Assembly: GCA_016938515.1 (NCBI GenBank)
Contig: JAFGUM010000046.1
Location: 1-15,888, forward strand
Direction of reading: 5' to 3'
Length of the DNA stretch: 15,888 nt
Source of the DNA: Spirochaetales bacterium
GTDB lineage: Bacteria > Spirochaetota > Spirochaetia > Treponematales > UBA12059
The position numbers and the translations under genes were made by a program. Below, piece after piece: positions 5,546 through 15,888 of the stretch. A model generated the notes under the pieces. The model saw only the letters and a list, made by a program, of their open reading frames with translations, made no database searches and had not been told where the DNA came from. Each line of letters begins with the position of its first letter. Position 1 is the stretch's first letter.

Positions 5546-7300
5546 CTACATAGCCTCCAGGAAGGGAATGCACAGCAGACCAAGCCCGTTTCTGAGCACG
5601 ACGAGTACCGCCTCAGACAACGCCAGACGCGTAGCTGCCAGATCGGGATCTTCACAGGTGAGTATCGGCTCATCGTGATAGAACCTCGAAAAGGCGCTTG
5701 CGACGGCGTACAGGTGGGAAGCTACCACCGCGGGGTTGTACCCGGCGCCGGCCAGCTCCACGGCTTCCGGGTACGAGGCGACAAGCTTGACGAGTTCCCA
5801 CTCGGCGTTGCCGGAAAGGAGTTCCGGTTTGATGGTACCGGCGCCTGCCTTGCCTTCGCCACGGTCCCGCTTTCGCAGCATGCTCGAGATGCGGGCTCCC
5901 ATGTACTGGATATACGGGCCAGTATTGCCGTTGAATGACAGGGACTCAGCTGGGTTGAATATCATGTCCTTAGAGGGCGTTGCCTGCATCAGATAGTAGT
6001 GTACAGCGCCAAGGGCGACCTGCTCTGCCGTGGCTACGGGGTCTGCCACGGAGTCTTCCCTACCCTTGGACTGTATTTCCTCAAGAGCCTGATCGCGCAG
6101 CGAATCGAGCAACGTATCAGCATCGACGACCGTTCCTTCTCGCGTCTTCATCCTGCCTTCAGGAAGGTTGACCAGTCCGTACGACAGGTGAAACAGGTTT
6201 TTTGCCCACTCGTACCCGAGTTTTTCAAGAATATAGAACAGCACCTTGAAGTGGTACTGCTGCTCGTTGGCGACGACGTACACGAGCCTGTCAAAAGGCC
6301 AGTCTTCGTGGCGGTGTATGGCGAGGCCGATATCCTGGGTCATGTATATGGACGTGCCGTCCTTGCGAAGCAGTACCTTTTCCTCGAGCCCTATGGCAGA
6401 CAGATCGATTCGTACCGACCCGTCCTCCGCCTTGAAGAACGCCCCGTTGGCCAGCCCTTTCTGCACTTCTTCCTTGCCGGTCAGGTAGATCTGGCTTTCG
6501 TAATAAAACTTGTCGAATGAAACGCCGGTTCTATCGTACGTTCGCCTGATACCACTCACGGCCCATTCGTTCATCGTCTTCCACAGATCGATGGTCTCTG
6601 GATCCGCAGCCTCCCATTTAACGAGAAGATCCTGCGCTTTTTCTTCAGCCTGGGGGTCTTCTTTTTTAAGGTCGTTGAATCGCACGTAGTAATCACCCAC
6701 GAAATGGTCGCTTTTAACCTTTTCCGAGTCTGGCGTAGTACCCTTGCCATAGGTCATGTATGAAAGCATTGATTTGCATATATGAACGCCACGGTCGTTG
6801 ATGAGGTTTATCTTGAGCACTTCCGCACCGTTGGCCTTGAGGATGCGCGAGACACTTTCGCCAAGCGCGTCGTTGCGAAGGTGGCCGAGGTGCAGGGGCT
6901 TGTTCGTATTGGGGCTCGAAAATTCAATCATTATGCGAGTGCCAGCCAGCGAATCGCTGGAACCGTAGGACGCCCCCGCTACAGGGGCGGAGACTACCGC
7001 CTTGGCCACCGCCGCCCGGTCAAGGAACACGTTGACGTACGGCCCCACCGCTTTGCACGTGCCCGGCGGCAGGGTCGAGCCGGCGAGCCTCTCGACTATC
7101 GCCGCGGCGATCTGCGGCGGCCCCATGCGCAAAGGCTTGGCCAGTGGAAATACGGGAAAACCGATATCACCCATCGACGCGTCTGGAGGGCTTTCAGCGA
7201 CTATCGCGGAGGCGATGGACGGATCAGCGCCCTTTTCTTCAAGGTATGCGGCTACGGCGGTCGCGATCGCGGCCCTCCAGGCTTCTCGTAGTGACTTCAC
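5546..7300 (-). CDS. argS: Arginyl-tRNA synthetase
   Basis: ArgS is the class I synthetase that charges tRNA-Arg. From the GTG at 7300 the protein is 584 residues, normal for the family. It shows the Add1-type N-terminal domain (about 1-110), the HIGH-type motif in EFSSPNTNKPLHLGHLRN (HLGH 137-140) and the lysine-bearing KMSKS counterpart EGRMKTREGTVV (381-392). The C-terminal DALR anticodon domain follows (about 460-584, including the NGNTGPYIQYMGARISS segment at its start). The GTG start has GGAG 6 nt upstream. An open frame continues up to 7441 but crosses the promoter and the ligA stop, so the longer version is rejected. It has its own promoter and lies upstream of the rplU promoter. Confidence 0.96.
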   Translation of the reverse strand: MKSLREAWRAAIATAVAAYLEEKGADPSIASAIVAESPPDASMGDIGFPVFPLAKPLRMGPPQIAAAIVERLAGSTLPPGTCKAVGPYVNVFLDRAAVAKAVVSAPVAGASYGSSDSLAGTRIMIEFSSPNTNKPLHLGHLRNDALGESVSRILKANGAEVLKINLINDRGVHICKSMLSYMTYGKGTTPDSEKVKSDHFVGDYYVRFNDLKKEDPQAEEKAQDLLVKWEAADPETIDLWKTMNEWAVSGIRRTYDRTGVSFDKFYYESQIYLTGKEEVQKGLANGAFFKAEDGSVRIDLSAIGLEEKVLLRKDGTSIYMTQDIGLAIHRHEDWPFDRLVYVVANEQQYHFKVLFYILEKLGYEWAKNLFHLSYGLVNLPEGRMKTREGTVVDADTLLDSLRDQALEEIQSKGREDSVADPVATAEQVALGAVHYYLMQATPSKDMIFNPAESLSFNGNTGPYIQYMGARISSMLRKRDRGEGKAGAGTIKPELLSGNAEWELVKLVASYPEAVELAGAGYNPAVVASHLYAVASAFSRFYHDEPILTCEDPDLAATRLALSEAVLVVLRNGLGLLCIPFLEAM

Positions 7301-7360
7301 GGTGATCTCCAAAAAAGCAGGGTATCGCTCAGCGCCGCTACGCGCTCCGAGCCGAACGCC

Positions 7361-10683
<3,323 letters not shown>

Positions 10684-10700
<17 letters not shown>

Positions 10701-12882
10701 CGAACGCGTCTTTATAGCCGAGTGCGCGAACCCTTACGAGTGCTACGCCACTCTCGTCTCGGCTCAGAGGCCCGATGTAGACGCGCCACGTATCACGCCC
10801 CCTGGTGTTTACCTTCTGCGTGAGCACCGTAAAGCTTGCGCCAAGAGCTGCTATCGCGTCTCTGGCTGCGGATTCACTGCCAAAAGCACCAATTTGGATA
10901 TAGTACAGGCCCTTGACGAGGGCTGTTGTTACAATGGCCGCCGGAGTCGATACAACGGGTTTTTCCACTGGCTTTTCTACGGGTTTCTCTACCGGTCTTT
11001 CAACGGGTACCGTTACGGGGGGCTTGGGTTCAGTGGGTTGTAGCTCCACGATATACTCTTTGGGATCGTCCAGGGTTAGCTCCGGTTCCGTTTCTACGGC
11101 AGGCGGCCCTATCATGGGAGACGTATCGGGTTTCTGCACGGGCGCGTCTGGAAGCATCGCCACGGTACCATCAGCGGGAGTACCCGGCTCCGTGGCGGTA
11201 TCGGCGATCGGCGTTTCCTCGGGCTTGCGCTCTGCCTCAGCCAGGTCGAACCATTCTTCTTCCCCGCCTACCGGGCTCACATCAGCCGGGGCACTGACCG
11301 CCGGCACTTCCCGGGGTTTGGCTTCTGCGTCCGCCAACTCATAGCTCTCATCCGCCGCAAGCGGATCCGGTACGATAGGTGTATCGGCTGTAGGCACTTC
11401 CTCTGCCTCCGGCTGGGCTTCCTCCAGCGCCACGGTCGTCTCGGCTGCGCCGTACACGGGAGTTTCAAGCGCGAGAGCAGAAGGACCTACTATAGCGGGC
11501 AGCACTATCTCACCTTCGGCGAGACTCGTAGCCGGAATCTCTTCGCGTGGCGCTTCGAGCAGCGCGAGGACAATTTCAGGAATCTCGTCAGCTTCGATCT
11601 CTGGCCAGGCTAGAAGAGGACTCGCCCCGGTTGGAGCCATGGCCGGCGAGGTACGGGCAATCGCGTCGGCTCGTTCCGCGGCAGGTGTCGATGGGTCGTA
11701 CAACGGGTACGCGGATGGCGCGCTGGTGTAATCGGGAGCCATCCTGCTTATAGCTACCGCGCTTTCAGCTGATGGAACGCCAGGGGAAGCCAGCTCAGCG
11801 CTCGCTTCGTCAGCGAGAAGAGTCGGAGCGTCGCGGCTGTAGGCCATGGCGCCAGCGCGGGCAACGGGTTCTGGATCAGCCAGGGCTACCGTTACCGGAG
11901 CTGAGAGCGGCGCCAGGGTTGCCACCGACGAGATATCGGGTCGCAGGGCGGGAGCTTCGTAGCGTCTTGGTGTGTCCGAAGGCATAACCCTGATAGGGGT
12001 TTCGTCTGGCTCCGGTAACAGGAGCGCCAAGGCTTCGGGTTTCTCTACCGCGGGTTCCACTGGAACCTCCGGCGCCTCTGGCGCTTTGGCCACTGGCGCG
12101 CTGGGTTCGGGTAGTTGGGGCAATACTATGGTACGAATAGGCCGTGGCTTGGCAGCGGCAACCGATTCTGGCCGCTCGCGTCCTACGGGTGCGGGCTCGG
12201 CGACCGCTACCGCCGCTGGTTCCAAAGTTGTGGACTCGGGTGAATCAGGGCTGATAGCCGCGGGAACTTGGGGTTCCAGCGCCGTCACTGCCTCCACCTC
12301 TGGTGGCTCCACCTTTGGTGGCTCCACCTTGGCTGGCTCAGGCGCAATCGGCTCGGCTGTCGCGGGTACCGGTGAGCGCCCTTCAGCTGGCTCGACGCGG
12401 GGGCTTGAAGTGGAAGGTTTTACTATCGCTACTGACGGCCCGATCGGAGCCAACTCGTAGCCAAGCTTCCGCAATTCCTCTGCAGCGAGCAGGCGAGGGT
12501 TGAGGTCAGGATCGATTGATGTGCTCGACCCGGCGGCGGGAGCCAGCTCAACCGCGCTGCGGGGTTCTGAAGCCCTGACCCTCGCTACCCTCCCTGATTC
12601 AAGGCCGAGTGCGGAAGCCGCTTCTACGGATACCATCATGAACACGCCCGCGTTCTCAAGACCCCTGGTAACGATAACCGTTACGGAGCGACCGTTCTCC
12701 AGGTTTACCACGTCTACCGAGGTGTTTCTGGGAAACGAATTGCAGGCAGCGTAGAAGCCGGAGGCGGGAAAATCGCCGTACGACCCCATCATCGCGCTGC
12801 CTTCCCAAGACGATGCGACCGCGAGAGTCGCTGCGAGCGCCATACCTATGGCCAGTACGAACTTACGCTTGGACGTATGCAT
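10684..12882 (-). CDS. RlpA-like double-psi beta-barrel plus SPOR domain envelope protein
   Basis: The 732-residue protein starts with a signal peptide (1-25 or so, KRKF then a hydrophobic run and AVASS). An RlpA-like double-psi beta-barrel (about 39-104, with SVDVVNLENGRSVTVIVT) follows, then some 550 residues rich in Pro, Ala, Glu and Val, and a C-terminal SPOR domain (about 662-732, YYIQIGAFGSESAARDAI to KDAFVKSGG). SPOR domains bind septal peptidoglycan lacking stem peptides. RlpA of Pseudomonas is a lytic transglycosylase with the same end-to-end plan. Here the positions of its reported catalytic Glu and Asp (in ASGE and NDRG) read ASGF and VTRG, so activity is doubtful. The linker has PVEKP repeats (coded around 10956-11010) and VEPPx repeats. 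The ATG at 12882 has GGAGGA 4 nt upstream. It overlaps the preceding 172-residue gene by 20 bp. Confidence 0.85.
11125..11400 (-). repeat. Three degenerate 30-31-residue repeats in the SPOR-protein linker
   Basis: Three consecutive units begin EVPTADTP (from 11400), EVPAVSAP (from 11310) and ETPIADTA (from 11217). The first two run on into ESYELADAEAKPR and EEWFDLAEAERKPE, and the third ends VQKPD. They are 30, 31 and 31 codons long. The units have drifted at the DNA level, so this is an old duplication within the linker and not a recent expansion. Confidence 0.6.
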
Positions 12883-13381
12883 GATTCCTCCACGCGGTCG
12901 CACGCCCGGCTAGAGGGCCGCTGCAACCTTCCGTTATCTTTGTACCCAGCTCTACACATGCCTGTTCCACATCCGCCCGCAACAACGAACGGGGAACACC
13001 GGCCGGTATCGTCCCTTGAGTCAGAATGCCGCCGTCACTCACGCGAATGAGCTTGTAACGGCACGACGGCACGCGAGAACCCACCACGTATTCCGCCAGA
13101 ACGACGATTACAAAATCAACCATTCCTTCTATTGAAGCTTTCGCCGGTTTGAACGCGTCAAACAACGGCCTGTCTCCCGGCGTGGGCCTGGAGTTGGTCG
13201 CTATAAAACCACCGTCGAACAGCGCTTCGAGAACTCCCTCTATTACGTGCTCAGACGAATCCAGACGACTTTCGTCGGCGTCAGCCACTGATTCGTACAA
13301 GACTATTTCAACCGTCTGCGCGGACAGAGGCATCAACGCGGCGGACAACGACAGCACAAGGCTTACAAGGAGAGCTCGCAT
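12863..13381 (-). CDS. Exported 172-residue protein of unknown function
   Basis: I do not recognise the family. The first 22 residues form a clear signal peptide (MRALL, a Leu/Ser-rich hydrophobic run, then PLSA-Q). There is no lipobox cysteine, so it is probably periplasmic or loosely surface-associated. The mature part is about 150 residues with mixed alpha/beta character, including a hydrophobic strand MVDFVIVVLAEYVVG, then CRYKLIRVSDGGILTQGTI, and two more Cys residues in EQACVELG and EGCSG. The VGS..PSCRYKLIRV-x-DGGI pattern resembles proteins that assemble an output from a 'method' and a 'value' strand, but no name follows from this. ATG start with AAGGA 9 nt upstream. It precedes the RlpA-like/SPOR gene with a 20-bp overlap, so a shared envelope role is likely. 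No convincing promoter was found. Confidence 0.8.
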   Translation of the reverse strand: MRALLVSLVLSLSAALMPLSAQTVEIVLYESVADADESRLDSSEHVIEGVLEALFDGGFIATNSRPTPGDRPLFDAFKPAKASIEGMVDFVIVVLAEYVVGSRVPSCRYKLIRVSDGGILTQGTIPAGVPRSLLRADVEQACVELGTKITEGCSGPLAGRATAWRNHAYVQA

Positions 13382-13498
13382 CGTTCGTATCCTTTTCTTC
13401 TTAACCTATCGGAAGCAGCGCGACGTCAGTTGAGGCATTTCAGGCTTTCGATGCGTCGCGCCTTGCAGGGTACTTCGCCTTCGTGATAGCCTCGAGCG

Positions 13499-13522
13499 TG
13501 CCCGACGACACGGTATCGGGCA
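13499..13522 (+). promoter_or_regulatory. Hairpin in the leader of the NusG-like gene
   Basis: TGCCCGA (13499-13505) and TCGGGCA (13516-13522) form a 7-bp stem with a 10-nt loop, ending 22 nt before the ATG of the NusG-family gene. Specialised NusG factors such as LoaP act through a leader RNA hairpin in their own operons, so this is a candidate recognition element. No T-run follows, so it is not a terminator. Confidence 0.4.
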
Positions 13523-13544
13523 ACTACGCGGAGGCCTGTGAAAC

Positions 13545-14072
13545 ATGGAGTACTACGCCGTACAGGTTTGGACGGGCAAAGAAGATGAATACGCAGACAG
13601 GTTACGCTCTGATCCCCGTATAACCTCCGCGATATTCGTACCAAAACGGGCTGTGCCAATACGACGGGCCGGTAAAATCAGACGTGAGGAACGCCCCCTG
13701 TTTCCTGGTTACGTGTTTATAGCATCAGAGTCGGGCTCGCTCGACGTTACGCAGCGCTGGGTTCTCAGAACAACGAGTTTCTTTGTCAGAGGCTTGCCTT
13801 CCACCAAAGAGCCAAAACCAGTTCAGGAGCGCGATCGCCGCCTGCTTGCCCATTTTATATCGTTTGGCAAAGTTGCCGATATATCAAAGGTGCGCTTCGA
13901 CGCCGATGATCGTATCGTAGTCGTCGAAGGCCCTCTCAAGGGACTTGAAGGATTGATCGTCAAGGTGGATGCGCGCAAAGGTCGAGCCAAAATAAGGCTG
14001 GATATGTGCGAAAACTCGTTCCTCGTCGATCTGGGCTTCGAGATACTCGATAGATCGGCGAAAGGACCGTAA
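13545..14072 (+). CDS. Specialised NusG-family antiterminator (LoaP/RfaH type)
   Basis: The 175-residue protein has an NGN domain (about 1-105, YYAVQVWTGKEDEY and the RPLFPGYVFI motif at 50-59) and a KOW domain (about 118-168, VVEGPLKGLEGLIVKVDARKGRAKI). NusG proteins bind the RNA polymerase clamp and change pausing and termination. Housekeeping nusG normally sits beside secE and rplK. This copy instead heads a nucleotide-sugar locus, the typical place for paralogs such as RfaH, UpxY or LoaP that let polymerase read through long polysaccharide operons. The start MEYY-V-V-TGKEDE is close to the LoaP style, which is known in spirochaetes. ATG at 13545, with GGAGG 10 nt upstream. It is 7 nt from the next gene and presumably co-transcribed with it. 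Confidence 0.85.
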   Translation: MEYYAVQVWTGKEDEYADRLRSDPRITSAIFVPKRAVPIRRAGKIRREERPLFPGYVFIASESGSLDVTQRWVLRTTSFFVRGLPSTKEPKPVQERDRRLLAHFISFGKVADISKVRFDADDRIVVVEGPLKGLEGLIVKVDARKGRAKIRLDMCENSFLVDLGFEILDRSAKGP

Positions 14073-14079
14073 GGCGACG

Positions 14080-15567
14080 ATGGGCAACGCTACGGAATCT
14101 ACCAGGATATACATTATTGGCGCCGGTTTTGCCGGCCGGACCATAGCGCGGGAAATAACCGAAAAAGCCGTACTCGGCACCATCGTCGCCTTTCTGGACG
14201 ACGACGGCGCCAAAGTAGGGCACCGTATAGACGGCATTCCGGTTCTGGGTCCAATACGGGACGTCGTAAAGCTTCTGGCCAGAACGCCGGCAGACGAAGC
14301 CATCATCGCGATGCCGAGCGCTTCCCGGGATTTTTTACGTGAGCTGTATTTCCTGCTCAAGGACGCTGGATTCTCGCGGATCCGCATCGTTCCGGATATT
14401 GCGCAGATAGTAGAAGGCGACGCCCACCTCGTCCAGGCTCGCGAGATTGATCCGCAAGACCTGCTTGGCAGGACACCGGTAGCCATCGGCCTGCGCAAGA
14501 GCATCGCGTGGCTTTCGGGCAAGCGCGTGATGGTAACGGGCGCTGGCGGCTCCATAGGCTCGGAGCTTGCCCGGCAGCTGCTGTCTGCCGGCGTCGAGAG
14601 GATGTACCTGTTCGGCCATGGTGAAAACTCCATTTACCAGATAGACCGCGAACTGCGCGCCCTGCAGGCTGGTGGCGTAGGCGTATCAACCGCCATCGTT
14701 CCCGTTATAGGAGAACTAAAAGACAGGGCGTACATGGACAACGTGATGCGCCGGCTCAAAGCCGACGTAGTATTCCACGCCGCCGCGTACAAGCACGTGC
14801 CCATGATGGAAGCCAATACGGTCGCAGCCATAGAAAACAACGTTTTTGGCACCAAGAATCTCGTTGAAGCGTGCCTGTCGTCCCGCGTGAAGCGCTTCGT
14901 CCTCGTGAGCACAGACAAGGCTGTGGAGCCGCTGTGCGTGTATGGTGCTTCCAAGTTCCTTTCTGAGCGCATCGTGCTGGAAGCGCAAGGCGAAGCTGGC
15001 CCCGGATCGCACTATATGACCGTGCGGTTTGGCAACGTGCTCGGCTCGAGGGGCTCCATACTACCGCTCTTCATGCAGCAGGTCGCCGCTGGCGGCCCCG
15101 TAACGGTAACCGACCCGCGAGCCACCAGGTTCTTCATGACGATTCCTGAAGCGTGTTCGCTCGTGCTCAAGGCTGGCGGTACGGGTACGGGTGGCGAGTC
15201 CTACCTGCTGGACATGGGCGAACCCATACTGATACGCGAACTGGCGGAGCAGATTATCCGTTTCTCAGGGTATACCCCCGACAAGGACATTCAGATCGAG
15301 TACATAGGTTTGCGCCCAGGTGAGCGACTTGAGGAGCGCCTGACGGCAGGTAACGAAAAACTGGAGCGAACCGACTACCCGCTCATCAACCGCCTGGTTC
15401 GTGAAGGACCACGCTTTGACCTTGAATCCGCGCTCAACGAGCTAAAGCCAGCGTGCTATCCAGACGCTGGCGCTCCCGCCACGTACCGCAACCGCAGAGC
15501 GCTGCGGTCGGTGCTGCGTGCGTTCATTCCAACCGTCGAGGAGCAAGCCGATGAGCCAGAATACTGA
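14080..15567 (+). CDS. Nucleotide-sugar 4,6-dehydratase/epimerase (CapD/WbpM-PglF family)
   Basis: Family members convert UDP-GlcNAc to UDP-2-acetamido-4-keto-2,6-dideoxyhexose, the first step to bacillosamine, FucNAc, QuiNAc and similar sugars. The 495-residue protein has two Rossmann units: an N-terminal one (GAGFAG 14-19, to about 125) and the catalytic SDR domain (GAGGSIG 154-160, STDK 277-280, YGASK 288-292, then VRFGNVLGSRGSILPLF and the GLRPGERLEERL ending). The four N-terminal membrane helices of WbpM/PglF are absent, so it should be cytoplasmic. The active site has YxxxK, whereas long members commonly have Met in place of that Tyr. ATG start with AAGG about 5 nt upstream. It overlaps the next gene by 17 bp. 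The exact sugar product cannot be read from the sequence. Confidence 0.9.
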   Translation: MGNATESTRIYIIGAGFAGRTIAREITEKAVLGTIVAFLDDDGAKVGHRIDGIPVLGPIRDVVKLLARTPADEAIIAMPSASRDFLRELYFLLKDAGFSRIRIVPDIAQIVEGDAHLVQAREIDPQDLLGRTPVAIGLRKSIAWLSGKRVMVTGAGGSIGSELARQLLSAGVERMYLFGHGENSIYQIDRELRALQAGGVGVSTAIVPVIGELKDRAYMDNVMRRLKADVVFHAAAYKHVPMMEANTVAAIENNVFGTKNLVEACLSSRVKRFVLVSTDKAVEPLCVYGASKFLSERIVLEAQGEAGPGSHYMTVRFGNVLGSRGSILPLFMQQVAAGGPVTVTDPRATRFFMTIPEACSLVLKAGGTGTGGESYLLDMGEPILIRELAEQIIRFSGYTPDKDIQIEYIGLRPGERLEERLTAGNEKLERTDYPLINRLVREGPRFDLESALNELKPACYPDAGAPATYRNRRALRSVLRAFIPTVEEQADEPEY

Positions 15568-15888
15568 TTTTTTACCGTTTGCCAGACCATCTTTGGGTAC
15601 GGAGGAAGAAGAAGCCGTACTACGCGTGATGCGCTCGGGGTGGCTTACGACGGGAGCGGAAGCACTGGCCTTTGAAAAGGAATTCAGCGAGTTCGTCGGT
15701 GTTCCGCACGCCCTGGCCGTGAATTCGGCTACGAGCGGCTTGCATCTGGCGCTCGAAGCGCTCGGCATCGGGCCTGGCGACGTCGTACTATCGAGTCCGT
15801 ACACGTTCACGTCCACCGCCGCCGTAGTCCGGCACCTTGGAGCCGAGGTTGCTTTCTGCGACGTTGCTCCGGGATCGTACAACATCGA
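15551..15888 (+). CDS. DegT/DnrJ/EryC1/StrS-family aminotransferase, 5' part
   Basis: Translation from the ATG at 15551 stays open for 112 codons to the end of the window. The product begins MSQNTDFLPFARPSLG and shows the DegT-family signature: EEEAVLRVMRSGWLTTG, then FEKEFSEFVGVPHALAVNSATSGLHLAL, then GPGDVVLSSPYTFTSTAAVVRHLGAEVAFCDV. These are PLP enzymes that add an amino group to a 4-keto (or 3-keto) sugar nucleotide. Following a 4,6-dehydratase, the expected product is a UDP-4-amino-4,6-dideoxy sugar, as with PglE, PseC or WecE. The catalytic Lys lies beyond the window. GAGGAG (15538-15543) stands 7 nt before the start, and the 17-bp overlap suggests coupled translation. Confidence 0.9.
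   Translation, partial: MSQNTDFLPFARPSLGTEEEEAVLRVMRSGWLTTGAEALAFEKEFSEFVGVPHALAVNSATSGLHLALEALGIGPGDVVLSSPYTFTSTAAVVRHLGAEVAFCDVAPGSYNI

Noticed and set aside
7312..7354. Hairpin and T6 run in the argS 5' UTR, considered as a ligA terminator or T-box-like attenuator
   Set aside because: The short AGCGC/GCGCT stem lies well away from the T-run, and there is no T-box sequence or specifier structure.
10913..12460. Several plus-strand open frames rich in Gly, Ser and Thr across the SPOR-protein linker
   Set aside because: They mirror the Pro/Ala/Glu-rich linker on the minus strand, are interrupted from one to the next, and have no domain or start signals.
13463..13492. Possible promoter TTGCAG-18-TAGCCT with an upstream TG before the NusG-like gene
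   Set aside because: Each box matches only 3 of 6 consensus bases. It would place the start at the hairpin at 13499, which is attractive, but the evidence is too weak to annotate.
13382..13544. Search for an ops/JUMPstart element before the glycan locus
   Set aside because: No GGCGGTAGC-type core is present; only the hairpin at 13499-13522 was found.

Overview
The window looks like chromosomal DNA of a moderately GC-rich spirochaete, most likely a treponeme-like member of the Spirochaetaceae. The assignment is an inference. It rests on the gene order rplU-prp-rpmA-obg-nadD-yqeK-LCP-rsfS, the RlpA-like/SPOR envelope protein with a long Pro/Ala/Glu linker, and the style of the sequences. No 16S rRNA or other marker is present. 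I see no insertion sequences, tRNAs, rRNAs or CRISPR arrays, and no gene-free stretch longer than 300 bases.

Layout. (1) 1-520, plus strand: a single small gene with its own promoter, a possible G-quadruplex in its 5' UTR and a strong terminator. It encodes a 105-residue protein whose last 71 residues are about three quarters Asp/Glu. (2) 543-5524, minus strand: a compact ribosome/NAD operon. It begins at a strong promoter (5495-5524) with a structured 120-nt leader, then rplU (L21), prp and rpmA (L27), a strong intrinsic terminator that probably acts as an attenuator, then obg, nadD, yqeK, an LCP-family membrane protein and rsfS. Almost every junction is a stop/start overlap, so translation is probably coupled. 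(3) 5546-9400, minus strand: argS and ligA, each with its own recognisable promoter. (4) 9474-10700, plus strand: a lone MFS permease, divergent from ligA and convergent, with an overlap, with the next gene. (5) 10684-13381, minus strand: a two-gene envelope unit, a 172-residue exported protein followed by an RlpA-like/SPOR protein. (6) 13545-15888, plus strand: the start of a surface-polysaccharide or glycan locus. It holds a specialised NusG paralog, a nucleotide-sugar 4,6-dehydratase/epimerase and the 5' part of a DegT-family aminotransferase that runs off the window.

How the genes work together. Region 2 joins two large-subunit proteins, an L27-processing protease family member, the 50S assembly GTPase Obg and the subunit-joining blocker RsfS with NAD synthesis (NadD) and dinucleotide turnover (YqeK). 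LigA, nearby, uses NAD. Region 6 follows the usual plan for long glycan operons: an operon-specific antiterminator first, then enzymes that make a 4-amino-4,6-dideoxy sugar nucleotide.

The most unusual points are an L27 about five residues short in the tail that reaches the peptidyl transferase centre, next to an apparently intact Prp whose usual cleavable L27 extension is absent; the terminator between rpmA and obg; the hyperacidic protein with its 24-bp repeat; and envelope proteins (LCP and RlpA-like) that keep the fold but lack signature catalytic residues.
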